This document shows positions 1 through 34,884 of a stretch of 64,000 bases of DNA, piece after piece (the first letter of the stretch is position 1; each line of letters begins with the position of its first letter). Source of the stretch: Sinotaia quadrata. Taxonomy: Eukaryota; Mollusca; Gastropoda; Architaenioglossa; Viviparidae. The notes under the pieces were generated by a model. The model made no database searches, was not told where the DNA came from, and worked only from the letters and a program-made list of their open reading frames with translations. The stretch covers positions 30,660,379 to 30,724,378 of the forward strand of contig CM054182.1 in NCBI GenBank assembly GCA_028829895.1. Direction: 5' to 3'. The position numbers were made by a program, and so were the translations under genes.

Positions 1-47
1 TTTGTTTAAGTTTGCAATAGTTATATTATAATTTATAGACTCTTTAA

Positions 48-21776
<21,729 letters not shown>

Positions 21777-23960
21777 CCTTTTGCACCTGAGTTCAGAGAA
21801 AACTTGTGTGCTTTTCCTCTTAAACCACCACAACTTAATTTAAAGCTTGACATTTTTCCTGAACCACCACAATTGTAAATCAGAATAGTTAACAGTTCTT
21901 AACTTTGATATTCCTGCTGCATTAAAATTTTGCAGTTAAACTCATTACTCACAAGAAGTGTTAAATCTTAAGTAGGACAGAAGAACTATGGCTAGAAAGT
22001 CATGATTAGCATTGATCTCACCTTTTGCCAGAATTTACAATAAAACATTCATAAAGACAACCAAAAAAAAGCCATGAATTCTAACGTGAAATAAATTTAA
22101 CTTTCTTTTGGACTTCCCATTATAACTTTTGTTTTGCAAATCAAATGTTCAAGCCAGGTGATCTTAAACAACTGATGACTTCTTTTACTTCAAATGCAGA
22201 GGTTTCAGACTTCTTGATTATTTACTTGGCATTATTATCAATGGGCCTTTGCCTCAGATAACTTTTACACAAAGCATTATACTAGTGCTGTGTTTCCTGG
22301 ATGTTGTGAAAATGTGTAACCTATGGATAAAGTTATGGTTTGGAAGTTATTCTGATTCCAACAGTAACCCTGTGGGTTGTTTAGTTACAATTGTGGTTCT
22401 TGAATGAACATTTGTTTGCAGGTGGAGTGTACAAGTTGGTTTATTGAACAGGAAGTTTGGAAATCCTTACTATTTAATACAATTTAGTCACATCATAAAT
22501 GTGCATTTTGCTGTTAGATATGCAAGTTTTGAATGTGAAAGAGATATTGCATTTCACATCATATATACATCTGCATAATACAGATTTAAGTTTTGTTACA
22601 AAGCAAAATGGAAGTGTTTAATTTCTTTTTTGAAAGATTAAACTTGTAAACAGTTATTACTGTTTGTGTACATATAACTACACCAAAAACACTAATTAAA
22701 GTTGTAACATCTGTGCTTGTATATAATTTTTACAAATTAAGTTATTTATTTATGAAAAATGTGTACTGACAAAGTCAAAGTTTCCAGTGTTTAAACTCTG
22801 AAATTCTCTGAGTTCTGAAATTATTTAGGCAAGAAAAGAATCACTGAATACAGCCATTGGATAAAAAGTTTTTAAAAAAATGGATTTGCATTAACTGCAG
22901 ATACTTAATTACTTTGCTTATATGAACCCAAGTAAATCTAATCAGTCAATTAATTTATAATTAATTTCACTATATTTATTATCTATGATAGATGCTGCTT
23001 GTTTTCTACTCTTTTATGCTGAATATAGATTGCATATTTGTTTAGATCTTTCAAGACCAGCAACTGAAGCATGTGTAAGTGAAATACTACTATTAAGTAT
23101 TATCAATCAAAGGCTCATTTTTTTTGTGGAAAAGATCGCTTCATCATGGCAACATCCATTACAATTTACTGACAATTGCTCATGCTCTTTTTCTTGCATA
23201 CATTTTATGAAACAATAACTAAATAAAGAAATTTGTGCTTGTAACAATGGCTACTTGCCTGCAAGACTTGTCAGATGTCCTGTACCTTTTTTTTTTTGGT
23301 AGAATTACCTCATGTTAGCAGTCAAGTTCTAAGGTAGTCTACATAGCCAGTGCTCAATTTATTATTATTCAAATACTTTTTATCATTTTTGGAACAGATC
23401 TGTTCTGCGTTTGAAAAAAAAAAGAAATAAAGTCAATAAGAAATTGTACATTTTAATATTTATTTTGTAATCAATAATTGTTGTTGCTGCAAGGTTTTAG
23501 GGAGTGGACAATAATGAATATAACTGTGGGGAAATAACTGCGGTTGCTGAAATATTAGTGTATTTTAAATATTGAAATATTGATATCACAATTATCAGCT
23601 GTGGGAGGAAATGGTGGTGGGGGAGGATAAAGTTTGTTGCATTCATGGCCTTATAAAGATACAATCTAAGTGCCCTGCAGTTTGCATCATACATTGACTA
23701 ATGTACATACAACTTTTTTTATATTGATGTATGTATATTGCATGTCTTGTGCGTATATGTTGCTGAAGTGAATATGCAGCAAAAAGTGAAATAGCCTAGA
23801 TATTTATGTAAACTGTATTTCTTAATCTGTTCTAAAGTTATTGATTTCTAAAACAAATGTGCTTTGTTTGTTTTTTTAACTGGTGTGTGTGTGTGTGTGT
23901 GTGTTTTCAACTTAAGTACATATATTTCATAAATTTAATAAAGAAAAATGACAGGCAGCT
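21777..23960 (+). other. Probable E75 3' UTR
   Basis: AT-rich with several ATTTA pentamers, consistent with an unstable early-response mRNA. AATAAA hexamers occur at 22039, 22090, 23222, 23426 and 23937. Which is used cannot be told from sequence, and the UTR could extend further (another AATAAA at 26154). Confidence 0.5.
23884..23904. repeat. (GT)n microsatellite
   Basis: Short GT run just upstream of the AATAAA at 23937. Confidence 0.9.
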
Positions 23961-26700
23961 AACCACAAGTTGAAGTACTCATTTTGTTTGGGGAAAAAAT
24001 TACTCAAACCCTGTATTTCTATTTGTCATTAATTACCCATTTTGAACATAATTATTGTTCATGTTCCGTTTTCCAAATTTGTTTCAATCCATTGTTTAAA
24101 TGTGATTTTAAGCAATCACTTCAATATGTTTCCTTGTGTTCTGAAAGCAACAGGCTTACTTGTGGTATGTGTTTCTTATGTGGCTGTTATTAATTAATAT
24201 TTATTTATTTATATATTTATTTACCTCTGTGTATTAGTGCATTATTCCAATGTAATTTATAAGGAAAAGGTATCTCACTTAAATGGGAAAAACACTTATT
24301 TTCTTTTAATTTTATTAAAAGTTAAGTTTTTTTGTTTGTATATGACTATGAGTGCACATAGCTTTGAAACTACTTTTACAAACATACTTGATTTAAGTGA
24401 TATTTTGTTATTTGTTAAATTATTCTTTACCATTGTTGTAAAGAATCATAGATTTTTCAAGAGGCAATTTTTGTCAACAGTCTGAGTGCCTTCACTCCCC
24501 AATATGAGTCTATCTTTTAGAGTTGTTTCATTATCATATGTTTTACTGAATTCTTTTTTTCCTTATAATTCTTTTTCCTTTCTAATGAAGTAAGTTCCAG
24601 TTTATTTAGAGTGACCATAAAATACAGTTGACAGTTTTACATTTGCACTTATCTTGTATATTTTTTAATTGTACTAATTATCCACTTCTCTGAATGTTGG
24701 TATGATAACTACTTGTTGGTGCTACAGAATATATTTAACTTAAAGTCTTTTTAGATGTAGTTTTTTTTTGACTGTACTACATTTCCTCATTTTGACTGCT
24801 GCTAGTTACATGTGAAAGCACCAGCATTATTATTATTATAAAAATAATTGCACGCTAGAGTGTTAGCTTGTTAAAGTATAATCTGTACTTTAATAGTGAG
24901 ATTTTCCATTGTACTCTCACAGTAAATATGTATGTACTTTAAAGGTGGTGCAAAAAATGAGAACTACACAACGCACAATCCTATACGATAATTTTTTAAT
25001 GTTTTTTTTTTTAAAACTACATAACAGATTTCAAATTTCTGTTCATTTTAACAAATGTTCTAATTAGATTTGTGTGGAGTTTCTTGGTCAGCTGTACTGG
25101 CATTTGAATGCAGTTAAAAATTAACACTTTAATATATTGATTTTGAGCTAACTAGTCAAATTTTTCTCATAAAAGTGTTACCATAATTTCTGTATGTGTG
25201 AATGTGTGTACTTGTATGCTTGTTTGCTTACACACTTGATTGTTTATTTACCGGTAATTTGATGTTTGTGATCTATGGTTATGTGATTATATTTATAGAG
25301 TCCATTTTCAGTGTTGATGGCACACTTGAGCTGTTTTTTTTTTTTAGAAACGATTAACATAGTTAATAAAATTATTGTTTCGTGCATATTGATGGTTAAC
25401 TGGTGGCTTTATGCAACCAGTGTGTGTGCCCACCAAAAGGAGTCCCCTAGAATAGTTCTAGTACTCTTTAGGTTTTGGTATTTTTTTTAATGCAAGTTGC
25501 CATGCTATTCCTGTTCCTATTTATTTACAAATGTGTTAAAACTGATGTTTTGATGTGGATCAAATAACTGTTAAAGGTACTTTTTTAGGAAGAGCTTTTG
25601 CAGAATGTACTATCTTTGAATGTGGTAATTTTTGTTCCATTGTGCTGAGCATGTATATGGATATAAGACATTGTATACTAGAGGCCATGTTTTGCTGTGT
25701 GTGACTTCAGTAGACTGCATTATACATGTGATGTGTTATTATTACATTTTTCTTACATCACCTGTTCATGTCTGTTGTTTGTTTGGTTTTTCCTCTATGA
25801 AAGAATGCCCAAGTCATTGAAACTGAAAGCTGTATGTCAGGTAATTTCTGAAGACACATCTATCATACAGCTAACCATCTCACCGTCTGGCAGCTTTGTG
25901 GCTGTATAAGTTGGTCTACTATGTTTTTGTTAGTTATGTATGATTGAAACATCTCTTGCCTTGATTTAAGATTATGTTATTTTAAACTCTGCATTCATAA
26001 GCTGTCATTATCTGTTCAGCCACCTCTGGTGGATAATATCATAAAAGAGAAACTGCCATTGATCAACTGATTTATGAATGACATAGTGATTGGTTGTTTG
26101 TCTGTATAATGAGTGTTTTTTTCCTTCTTTTTCTCTGCTCTTTATGGTGTGGTAATAAATGTTGAAATCATAAATAACTGTATCTGTTGTTAATTTTATG
26201 TGTGTAGTAGTTGTTGTAAGAGGGTGTGTTGTGAAAGTACATTTTGGCTTGTGCAAATGTAACAAAGGTGAACTGTGACATAGCAATATTTTTGGTATTC
26301 ATAGATTATATTATTATACTACTAGTACTACAGGTCCAACTCACATTGCATAAAAATTAAATTCAGAATAGCAATGGTTACAGATTTTTCAAAATATTTA
26401 CTTTTTTTAGAAAGCTGCTGTAGAGTTTGTAATGTGTGTGTGTGTGTGGTATGTAAGAGCATTGAATGTACTTTGGTAAACCCATACAAGTTGACATATA
26501 ACTCTGACAAGATGAGATACAGTAACACTTATAATAGTTATATGTAATTATACAAAATGATTTTATCAACTCACATTTAATGTACACTAATTTTTTTTTC
26601 TAGTAATTCAACAAGTAAAACAAATTCAGATTTTTAATTGTGGAATGAAAGATTTCTTTGTGCAATGAGCTATTACTGATTGAAAAACGATGAAAATAGA
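23961..26700. other. AT-rich non-coding stretch downstream of E75
   Basis: No exon-like signals, transposon ends or tandem arrays recognised beyond a short GT run (about 26433-26448). It may be distal 3' UTR or intergenic DNA. Confidence 0.6.
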
Positions 26701-26726
26701 ATTAATCATTTACTTTGGTAAAACCT

Positions 26727-27046
26727 CTTTTGTTTAGTACATAAATGAAATCATGCCTCTGTTGTTTAGTACACAAATGAAATCATGCCACTCTTGTTTA
26801 GTACATAAATGAAATCATGCCTCTATTGTTTAGTACACAAATGAAATCATGCCTCTATTGTTTAGTACACAAATGAAATCATGCCTCTGTTGTTTAGTTC
26901 ACAAATGAAATCATGCCTCTGTTGTTTAGTACACAAATGAAATCATGCCTCTATTATTTAGTACACAAATGTAATCATGCCTCTATTATTTAGTACACAA
27001 ATGAAATCATGCCTCTAATGTTTAGTACACAAATGAAATCATGCCT
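26727..27046. repeat. 32-bp minisatellite, about 10 copies
   Basis: Units carry GTTTAGTACACAAATGAAAT plus CATGCCTCT with few substitutions. This is the first of the many arrays in the downstream field. Confidence 0.93.
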
Positions 27047-29640
27047 CAGTGAATGAAACCAATGGCCTATGCAGACTCTGAATGCCTACTTCACAGTAGC
27101 CTTGTGCCTCAAGGCTGTCTTTGGTGACATTTTAAAGAAACTACGTATTCAGCTTGTCTGACCATGGAGTAAGGACAAATAAACTGTAACCATCCTATAT
27201 AAATACATTACAAAAATAACCACAGCATAGCTTCAGATGTGAAGTTGAAGTTATTTTGATATTCTCATGTACAACACAGATTGGACAAACTTGTGTACAG
27301 GTGAAAAGCCTGAATTGTTTTGATTTATTTCAAGGATAAAGAGAAAGAGTAGGTCATGGTGAATAAATAAATTAACTAAAATATAAAAACTATAAATATA
27401 TTTTTGGAAGACTTATTTGCATTATTTCATTGTGAAACAGCTTTAGAGTGTTTTCTTTTCAAACATTGAGAGCTTCAAAGAAATAAATAGAACTTGGCAA
27501 AATGTAAAGTGCACATTTTATTTCTTAATTAGTAAATTTTTTTCAAGCTCAACTGATTTTTAAAAAAATAAATAAATATTGGCCCTTGTTAGTTACTCAC
27601 AAATGACCCATTCATTTTACTAACACCTACATTTAAATTATAATATTCCAGGGTATTATTTTGTGTGAAATTATTTTAATGTGTCAAATCTGAGACACAG
27701 CTAAGCTCGCTTTTGTTTGGGAGTTTCCCCAGTGAGAAATCTGTAAATAAATACACATTAACTAATTTTATGTTAAAATGCTTTAATAACTTGTTTCATA
27801 GGAACAATATTCATTCTTTCCCCCGCCAAGATTTAAAGTAAATAATTAAGACTTTGACAACTGCATATAAGTATAGCATTTTTTTAAAACCTATGCAGTC
27901 CACTTTGTTCCTTTCACTTCACAATATACTTTCGTTCAAAACAAAATACAATTTAACTGACAAACATGTATATGTTGAACTGCTATTTTAAGACGTACAA
28001 TGTGACCTAAACAAATTTCACGGGACCCTTATGTCACCCTAATCCACAACAAAATTTTACAAAAATCAGATTCGACATCAGTGACAGGTACAAGCGAACT
28101 TTAAAAGAGTTTACTCAAATCAGTTTACTGTAACAAACACACTAGGGCAATTGGTGGATTATAAAAATAGAAGCCCAGTCCATTGGAGACAAGACGGATC
28201 TGGTGGAGATCAACCTAACCGTACTGAAACTTTGTGAAATAGGTCTCTTGTACACGGAAGAAATTTACTTCTAAAAGTGCATCACAGTTATCTAAGCACA
28301 TACGTTTGTTTGCGTGATTTGTTTGGCTGGTTTATTTTCTTTTTTTTTTGTTTTGTTGTTGTTGTTTGCTTGCGCATATTTGTGTGTAAATAGGAGTTGG
28401 TTTTCTTTGTCATCCTGTTTGGGCGCGTCATCAAACAATGTTGTTTTGCACCCGTGCACACTGCACGCTCGCCATTTGGCCCCAGTGACCCACTTCCTGG
28501 GCTTGTTTGTCGTGTACACACTAACCGAGAAACCTACATTTCTTGCCACGCATGCGCCTCGTTGGAGTTCGTGAAACATTCATTTTAATATATCATATAA
28601 TGATGGCGTCATTACAGAAGAATGGGCGCGAGATTAATAAAATATTGTTGGACACTAATAACTTGTAATTAACAAATTATGTGAACAATGTACGGTATAA
28701 GTTGGAACTAACGAAATCAGAGTCTATTATTCAGACTACAGTACAACAGACTGACGTTCCTTTTTGTACGAGGACCAGGTTAAAATAAATAAGAATATGG
28801 GGCAGAGGGTGTCTGTTTTGTTGGTCTTTTGGCCTAAGAGGCCGTATAGGTCAGAACGCCCCAGAGCTAGAGGCCTTGCAAGGGATGTCAGGTTGTTTTT
28901 GTTTGGCAATTTTAGTTTGTTGGTTGGTTTGTTTTTAAAACAAAAACAAAATAAAATGGCTGGGTTCCTTCAACGTCGTGTTACTTTATAGGAACCGTCA
29001 CCTAGAAATATCTATCACCTATTTTATTTGCATGAATTCGTATTGTAATGTGTACGCGCCCGGAGGCAAAGAATTAATGACCTACTGTGACATTTCTGTT
29101 CACCATTTGCAAGAATGTTACAGTGTATTATATACGTGTGGGTAAACAAAACATGTTTTGCTGTGGTTTTAATTTCGCAAATTTGCATCAGTGATTTACG
29201 TCCGTCTGTAATAATAACTTTTAAATATTAAACAGATTTACAATATGTATAAATAATTTTAACTGCGCGTATTTTTCACCCCAAATTCGATTTTTAATTA
29301 TATATATAGGCGAGTTTATAAATAAATCTGTAACAGGAAGGTATGTAGAATTTAGCATTGCAGACAAAACTATTTATGTATCAGATATCATTGTTGGCTC
29401 GAATTTATAATATAATATGAAATACGTGTAATACTATATACTGAATTCTGTAATTTTTGTGGCTGATTGATTCGTTCAGTCTAAATATTACATCCAATAT
29501 ATTCATATATGAACACACATTACACTTAACGACGCACACAAATGTGCAACCACGCACGTGCGCACAAAACACGCTGACGTAGAAAGACATGACAATATTA
29601 TAACGTTGACATCGTTCTAAACACAGAGTAGTCACTCCCA
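27047..29640. other. Non-repetitive intergenic stretch with a higher-GC patch
   Basis: AT-rich overall, but 28420-28660 is richer in GC and CpG and holds ACGCATGCGCC (NRF1-like core at 28550-28557). A 22-codon open frame starting ATGATGGCG follows at 28600. No gene model can be supported; see findings. Confidence 0.5.
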
Positions 29641-29649
29641 CATTACAGT

Positions 29650-30050
29650 GCAATCCGAAACAGTACATTGTGATAGAAACAGTGCATTGAAAGCAGAAAC
29701 AATGCAGTGTAGACAGAAACAATACAGTGTAGACAGAAACAATGCAGTGTAGAGAGAAACAATGCAGTGTAGAGAGAAACAATGCAGTGTAGACAGAAAC
29801 AATACAGTGTATACATAAACAATGCAGTGTAGACAGAAACAATACAGTGTACACATAAACAATGCAGTGTAGACAGAAACAATACAGTGTAGACAGAAGC
29901 AATACAGTGTAGACAGAAATAATGCAGTGTAGACAGAAGCAATGCAGTATAGACAGAAACAATACAGTGTAGACAGAAATAATGCAGTGTAGACAGAAGC
30001 AATACAGTATAGACAGAAACAATGCAGTGTAGACAGAAGCAATGCAATTT
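29650..30050. repeat. 20-bp minisatellite, about 20 copies
   Basis: Units approximate AATGCAGTGTAGACAGAAAC with a few variant positions. Because 20 is not divisible by 3 and the unit has no stop on the minus strand, all three minus frames stay open (up to 205 codons). These are repeat artefacts. Confidence 0.95.
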
Positions 30051-30208
30051 ACTATATAAAAAAAAAAATTCAGTGTTGGCAGAAACAGAATAGTGTAGAT
30101 AGAAACAGTTTAGTTTAGAGAAGTGTACATAAGATCTTTTTCCCTGTACAGAAATTATTTAACAGAAACGGTCAGTTTTACAGTGCGGTAATCGATATGA
30201 CCGTGTCC

Positions 30209-30321
30209 GCAGTACCTTAAAAACAGACATCCGTCCAATCTTGGCAGTACCTTAAAAATAGACATCCGTCCAATCTTGGCAGTACCTTAAAAATAGACAT
30301 CCGTCCAATCTTGGCAGTACC
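30209..30321. repeat. 35-bp tandem repeat, 3 copies
   Basis: Units GCAGTACCTTAAAAA plus TAGACATCCGTCCAATCTTG, nearly identical, directly before a different array. Confidence 0.92.
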
Positions 30322-30355
30322 TATAAGAAGAGAGAAGGCAGTCTCGTTTTTACAG

Positions 30356-30668
30356 TGCCTGTAATAAGAGAGAATGTCATTACCATTGTGTCTGTAATAA
30401 CAGAGAATGTCATTACCATTGTGTCTGTAATAACAGAGAATGTCATTACCATTGTGTCTGTAATAATAGAGAATGTCATTACCATTGTGTCTGTAATAAT
30501 AGAGAATGTCATTACCATTGTGTCTGTAATAATAGAGAATGTCATTACCATTGTGTCTGTAATAACAGAGAATGTCATTACCATTGTGTCTGTAATAACA
30601 GGGAATGTCATTACCATTGTGTCTGTAATAACAGAGAATGTCATTACCATTGTGTCTGTAATAACAGA
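30356..30668. repeat. 33-bp minisatellite, about 9.5 copies
   Basis: Units contain CTGTAATAACAGAGAATGTC and ATTACCATTG. The length is divisible by 3, so frames on both strands remain open as 11-residue repeats (e.g. CYYRHNGNDIL on minus). Not a gene. Confidence 0.95.
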
Positions 30669-30924
30669 GCCCTTTATATGTCACGTTCAATACGTATAGT
30701 TCTGCTGGTCGTTGCAGCGCATGGCTTGTATCTTTGATACCACTAACATGGCAGCACCTCCTTCCTGGTTGTAGTTCTGTTAATGTTTCTGTCTGGGTTC
30801 CATTTTTAGTTTGGGCTCCATTATATTATTAGTTTGGGCTTCATGTCTGCTTCCAATTTTCGCTGATTTTGCAAACGCCAATTAATTTTGAGAAGGAAGA
30901 GAGTAGTTCTAAACACATTCTGGA

Positions 30925-31200
30925 GACTTTAATTCTAGTTGGAGACTATAATTCTAAGTTAAAGCTGGAGACTGTAATTCTAAGTAAAGTCTGGAGACTG
31001 TAATTCTAAGTAAAGTCTGGAGACTGTAATTCTAAGTAAAGTCTGGAGACTGTAATTCTAAGTAAAGCTGGAGACTGTAATTGTAAGTGAAGGCTGGAGA
31101 CTAATTCTAAGTGAAGGCTGGAGACTGTAATTGTAAGTGAAGGCTGGAGACTGTAATTGTAAGTGAAGGCTGGAGACTAATTCTAAATGAAGCCGGGAGA
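30925..31200. repeat. About 26-bp minisatellite, about 10 copies, decaying downstream
   Basis: Units GGAGACTGTAATTCTAAGTA plus AAGTCT. Increasingly degenerate copies (AATCTAGGAGTCTG) continue to about 31650. Confidence 0.88.
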
Positions 31201-32032
31201 GAGTGCATTTCTAAGCGAAGCCTGAGACTGCAATTTTAAGCAAAGGCTGTAACCTGCAATTAAGCAAATAACCTGTAACCTGCTAAGCCTGATGAATGCA
31301 ATTTTAATCAAAGCCTAGAAACTTTGCAATTCTCAGCAAAATTAGGAACTTGCATGCTATTTTAAGTGAAGCTTGGAGCCTATAATTATAAGCAAATCTA
31401 AAGAGACTGTAATTGTATATAAAGCTAGGGGGGCTCTCTATGTAAGCAACGAATTTCTAAGCATAGAGAGGAGTTTGTTTGCAAATGTAAGAAAATCTAG
31501 GAGTCTGTAATTTTAAGCAAAGTTAGAAGTTTTCGTGCAGTTGTAAGAAAATCTAGAGCCTGATTGCAATGAGAAAATCTAGGAGTCTGATTGCAATGTG
31601 AAAATCTAGGAGTCTGATTGCAATTGTAAACCAGGCTAGGAATCTGTCTGCATAACGGAATGTAACGGAGTCATTAAGTGAACAGTAAAGTTAATCTCTC
31701 TGTAATCAAGTACTGCCATTTGCTTTCCAGCAAGATATTGTAGCTTAAATTACATTACAGAACGATTTTCTTCTGATCGCATACATCTCTTCATCCCTCC
31801 CCACACCCACTCCCCCACCTATTCACACACATACACTAACTTTCTATCCCAAGAAATCCATTTTTTATTTAGCCGAAAGTCCTCGAATGTCTTTTGGAAT
31901 GTATATCTCTACAAAATTTTATCTTGAAGATTTATCTTCTGTATCTTACTTGTTCATGAATGTAATTAAGGAAGATAACTCTTGGGTAATCTGGTAAGCA
32001 GTTTGGTTATTTCTTTTGCTTTCTGCACACAT

Positions 32033-32033
<1 letters not shown>

Positions 32034-32103
<70 letters not shown>
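32034..32103. repeat. Compound (CT)n(CA)n microsatellite
   Basis: About 56 bases of CT followed by a short CA run. It is the reverse complement of the TG/AG compound tracts at 32282 and 38494. Confidence 0.97.
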
Positions 32104-32281
32104 TTCCGTTCTTTTAACGGAATGTCGCATCGCGGACATAATTTAATGAAAAGGGAGGCAATTAAGTTGTTATTGTTTTTTTTTCTTTTGTTTCGTTTAT
32201 TTTAATCAAGCGCAGTGACTACTGAACAATAGTGTCCATTGTAAATCGAGAAATAATCACATTTGTTAGAACATTTCTTCT

Positions 32282-32336
<55 letters not shown>
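32282..32336. repeat. Compound (TG)n(AG)n microsatellite
   Basis: TG run of about 24 bases joined to about 32 bases of AG. Confidence 0.97.
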
Positions 32337-32340
<4 letters not shown>

Positions 32341-32787
32341 TAATCTGGTTGTGCCATATGAGTTTTTTAGAAAGCGTACTTTGCCTAGCCCATTGACACA
32401 CCTAGCTGAGAGGACTATCCACCTGATAATTATAGTTGATCAACATCCTCTTGCTCTCATTGCTTGACTTTTCTCAAGGACATAGCTGGTGGTTTTAAAT
32501 TCAACATGACATTTTTAATGGCCTATTAGATGGGCGTTTGATATAAGTAAACTTTTGACGTGACTTGATATTTCAACACCGTAGCCTCCCTTCTGTCAGC
32601 CGAACAATAACAGTTTCTTGCCTAGATGAGCAGTAATACGTGACACGGTTGACTTGTTTCGGGTGACTATTTTCTCCCTCCCCCCCCCCCCGTACCCTCC
32701 CAATACAAAACTTCACCTCATGTAGTTTTCTTTTTCTGCTCCTCACCTTCCAAACATTTCTTTGGTCACGTGAGCACTTAAGTGTAA

Positions 32788-32918
32788 CATTGCATCGATA
32801 AATAGTATAAGTTATATTTGAATGTAAGAATGTACTGCTTTATAGTAATTATAAATATTACTATAAAGCAGTACATTCTTACATTCAAATATAACTTATA
32901 CTATTTATCGATGCAATG
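32788..32918. repeat. Perfect 62-bp inverted repeat with 7-nt spacer
   Basis: Left arm 32788-32849, spacer 32850-32856 and right arm 32857-32918. The arms are exact reverse complements by base-by-base reading. The outer part (ATAGTATAAGTTATA) resembles the unit of the neighbouring 40-bp minisatellite. Confidence 0.95.
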
Positions 32919-32929
32919 CATTGTTACAG

Positions 32930-33355
32930 TGTAACAATGCATTGATATATTGTATAAGTTATAATGCAGTATAACAATGTATTGATATATCGTATAAGTT
33001 ATAATGCAGTATAACAATGTATTGATATATCGTATAAGTTCTAATGCAGTATAACAATGTATTGATATATCGTATAAGTTATAATGCAGTATAACAATGT
33101 ATTGATATATCGTATAAGTTATAATGCAGTATAACAATGTATTGATATATCGTATAAGTTCTAATGCAGTATAACAATGTATTGATATATCGTTTAAGTT
33201 CTAATGCAGTATAACAATGTATTGATATATCGTATAAGTTATAATGCAGTATAACAATGTATTGATATATCGTATAAGTTCTAATGCAGTATAACAATGT
33301 ATTGATATATCGTATAAGTTATAATGCAGTATAATAATGCATTGATATATCGTGT
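32930..33355. repeat. 40-bp minisatellite, about 10 copies
   Basis: Units ATAACAATGTATTGATATAT plus CGTATAAGTTATAATGCAGT. Copies come in two types, GTTATAATG and GTTCTAATG. The 'proteins' read from the minus strand are repeat artefacts. Confidence 0.95.
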
Positions 33356-33469
33356 GAGATATATTGCTGTGCAGCAATACATTGATGGAAGTTATACAAC
33401 GCCATTTTACTTGTTCAAATTACACCAGTACATTTCTTATTCCATTTAAGGTTATTATATGCTGTTTTA

Positions 33470-33710
33470 TACCAGGCTATAAGAATTATATAATGTATTA
33501 TACCAGGCTATAAGAATTATATGATGTTCTATACCAGGCTATAAGAATTATATAATGTATTATACCAGGCTATAAGAATTATATGATGTTCTGTACCAGG
33601 CTATAAGAATTATATGATATACAAGGCTATATGATGTTCTATACCAGGATATAAGAATTATATGATATACAAGGCTATATGATGTTCTATACCAGGATAT
33701 AAGAATTTGC
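33470..33710. repeat. About 30-bp tandem repeat, about 8 copies
   Basis: Units ACCAGGCTATAAGAATTATA with ATGTATT or ATGTTCT variants. Confidence 0.9.
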
Positions 33711-33847
33711 TTCGTTAAAGACTTTGAGCTTTGCAGACAGATGAGAAGGAAGAGTTGAAGGGAGGGAATTGTTCTTTTCATTAATATAATTTCTTTAGGC
33801 ATGTCCTAATTCATTGTCTTCACACATACACACACCCTTTATCCCAT

Positions 33848-34218
33848 TCACTCTCTCTCCCCATCTCTTTCTCTCTTTCTTTCTCTCTCCCCCATCTCTT
33901 TCTCTTTCTCTCCCCATCTCTTTCCCTCTCTCCCCTCTTTATCTCTTTCTCTCTCTCCCCCCATCTCTTTCTCTTTCTCTCCCCATCTCTTTCCCTCTCT
34001 CCCCTCTTTATCTCTCTTCCCCTCACTTTCTCTTTCCCCTCTCTTTTTCTCCCCCTCTCTTTCTCTCTCTCCCCCCATCTCTTTCTCTTTCTCTCCCCAT
34101 CTCTTTCCCTCTCTCCCCTCTTTATCTCTTTCTCTCTCTTCCCCTCACTTTCTCTTTCTCTTCCCCCTCTCTTTTTCTCCCCCTCTCTTTCTCTTTCTCC
34201 CCCTCTCTCTTTCTCTCC
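33848..34218. repeat. Polypyrimidine CT-rich tract (about 370 bp)
   Basis: Almost pure C/T on the + strand, with nested repeats of CTCCCCATCTCTTTCTCT. Open frames across it are low-complexity artefacts. Confidence 0.95.
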
Positions 34219-34469
34219 AATATATATTATGTCTTTAAAATTGCTAAATTATAATTCTATTATCAAAATTAAATTTCAATTTATTTTGGCAATAATGAGT
34301 CATCATTTCCAAAGAGACTAAAAAAAAATTCCAACAACTATAGTGGCTCTCGACTATTTCTACCAATAATTCAGCAGCAACTGTACTGGTGCTCACAATC
34401 TTTTTCTACAACCATTATAATAGCATTCACCTACTTTTTCTACAACTGCTATATTGATGCTCACCTATT

Positions 34470-34650
34470 TCTACATTGTTGATTTAGCTCTCGCCTATTT
34501 CTACATTGTTGATTTAGTCTCGCCAATTTCTACATTGTTGATTTAGTCTCGCCTATTTCTACATTGTTGATTTAGCTCTCGCCTATCTCTACATTGTTGA
34601 TTTAGCTCTCGCCTATTTCTACATTGTTGATTTAGCTCTCGCCTATTTCT
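34470..34650. repeat. About 30-bp minisatellite, about 6 copies
   Basis: Units CGCCTATTTCTACATTGTTG plus ATTTAGCTCT; more diverged copies flank on both sides (34360-34860). Confidence 0.92.
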
Positions 34651-34884
34651 ATATTGATTATATTGACCCTCACCTATTTCTGCAAACAGCTACAAATTCA
34701 CAGTGTATACTGACGCTCACCTAATTTTACATTGCTGATTTAGCCTTCCTCTAATTCTACAAACAAAGTCACAACATATTTCTGATTCAATATCAAACTT
34801 ACGTCCGCCTATTTCTACATTAACTATATTGATCCCCACCTATTTCTACAATTATATTGGTACTCACCTTTTTCAAATTTGAAA

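Noticed and set aside
29405..30047. Three long overlapping minus-strand frames rich in Cys/Leu/His
   Set aside because: All are readings of one 20-bp tandem repeat; no start context, introns or domain.
30217..30699. Long frames on both strands with 11-residue repeats
   Set aside because: They come from a 33-bp minisatellite whose length is divisible by 3.
33814..34254. 146-codon Ser/Leu/Pro frame
   Set aside because: Polypyrimidine low-complexity tract, not coding.
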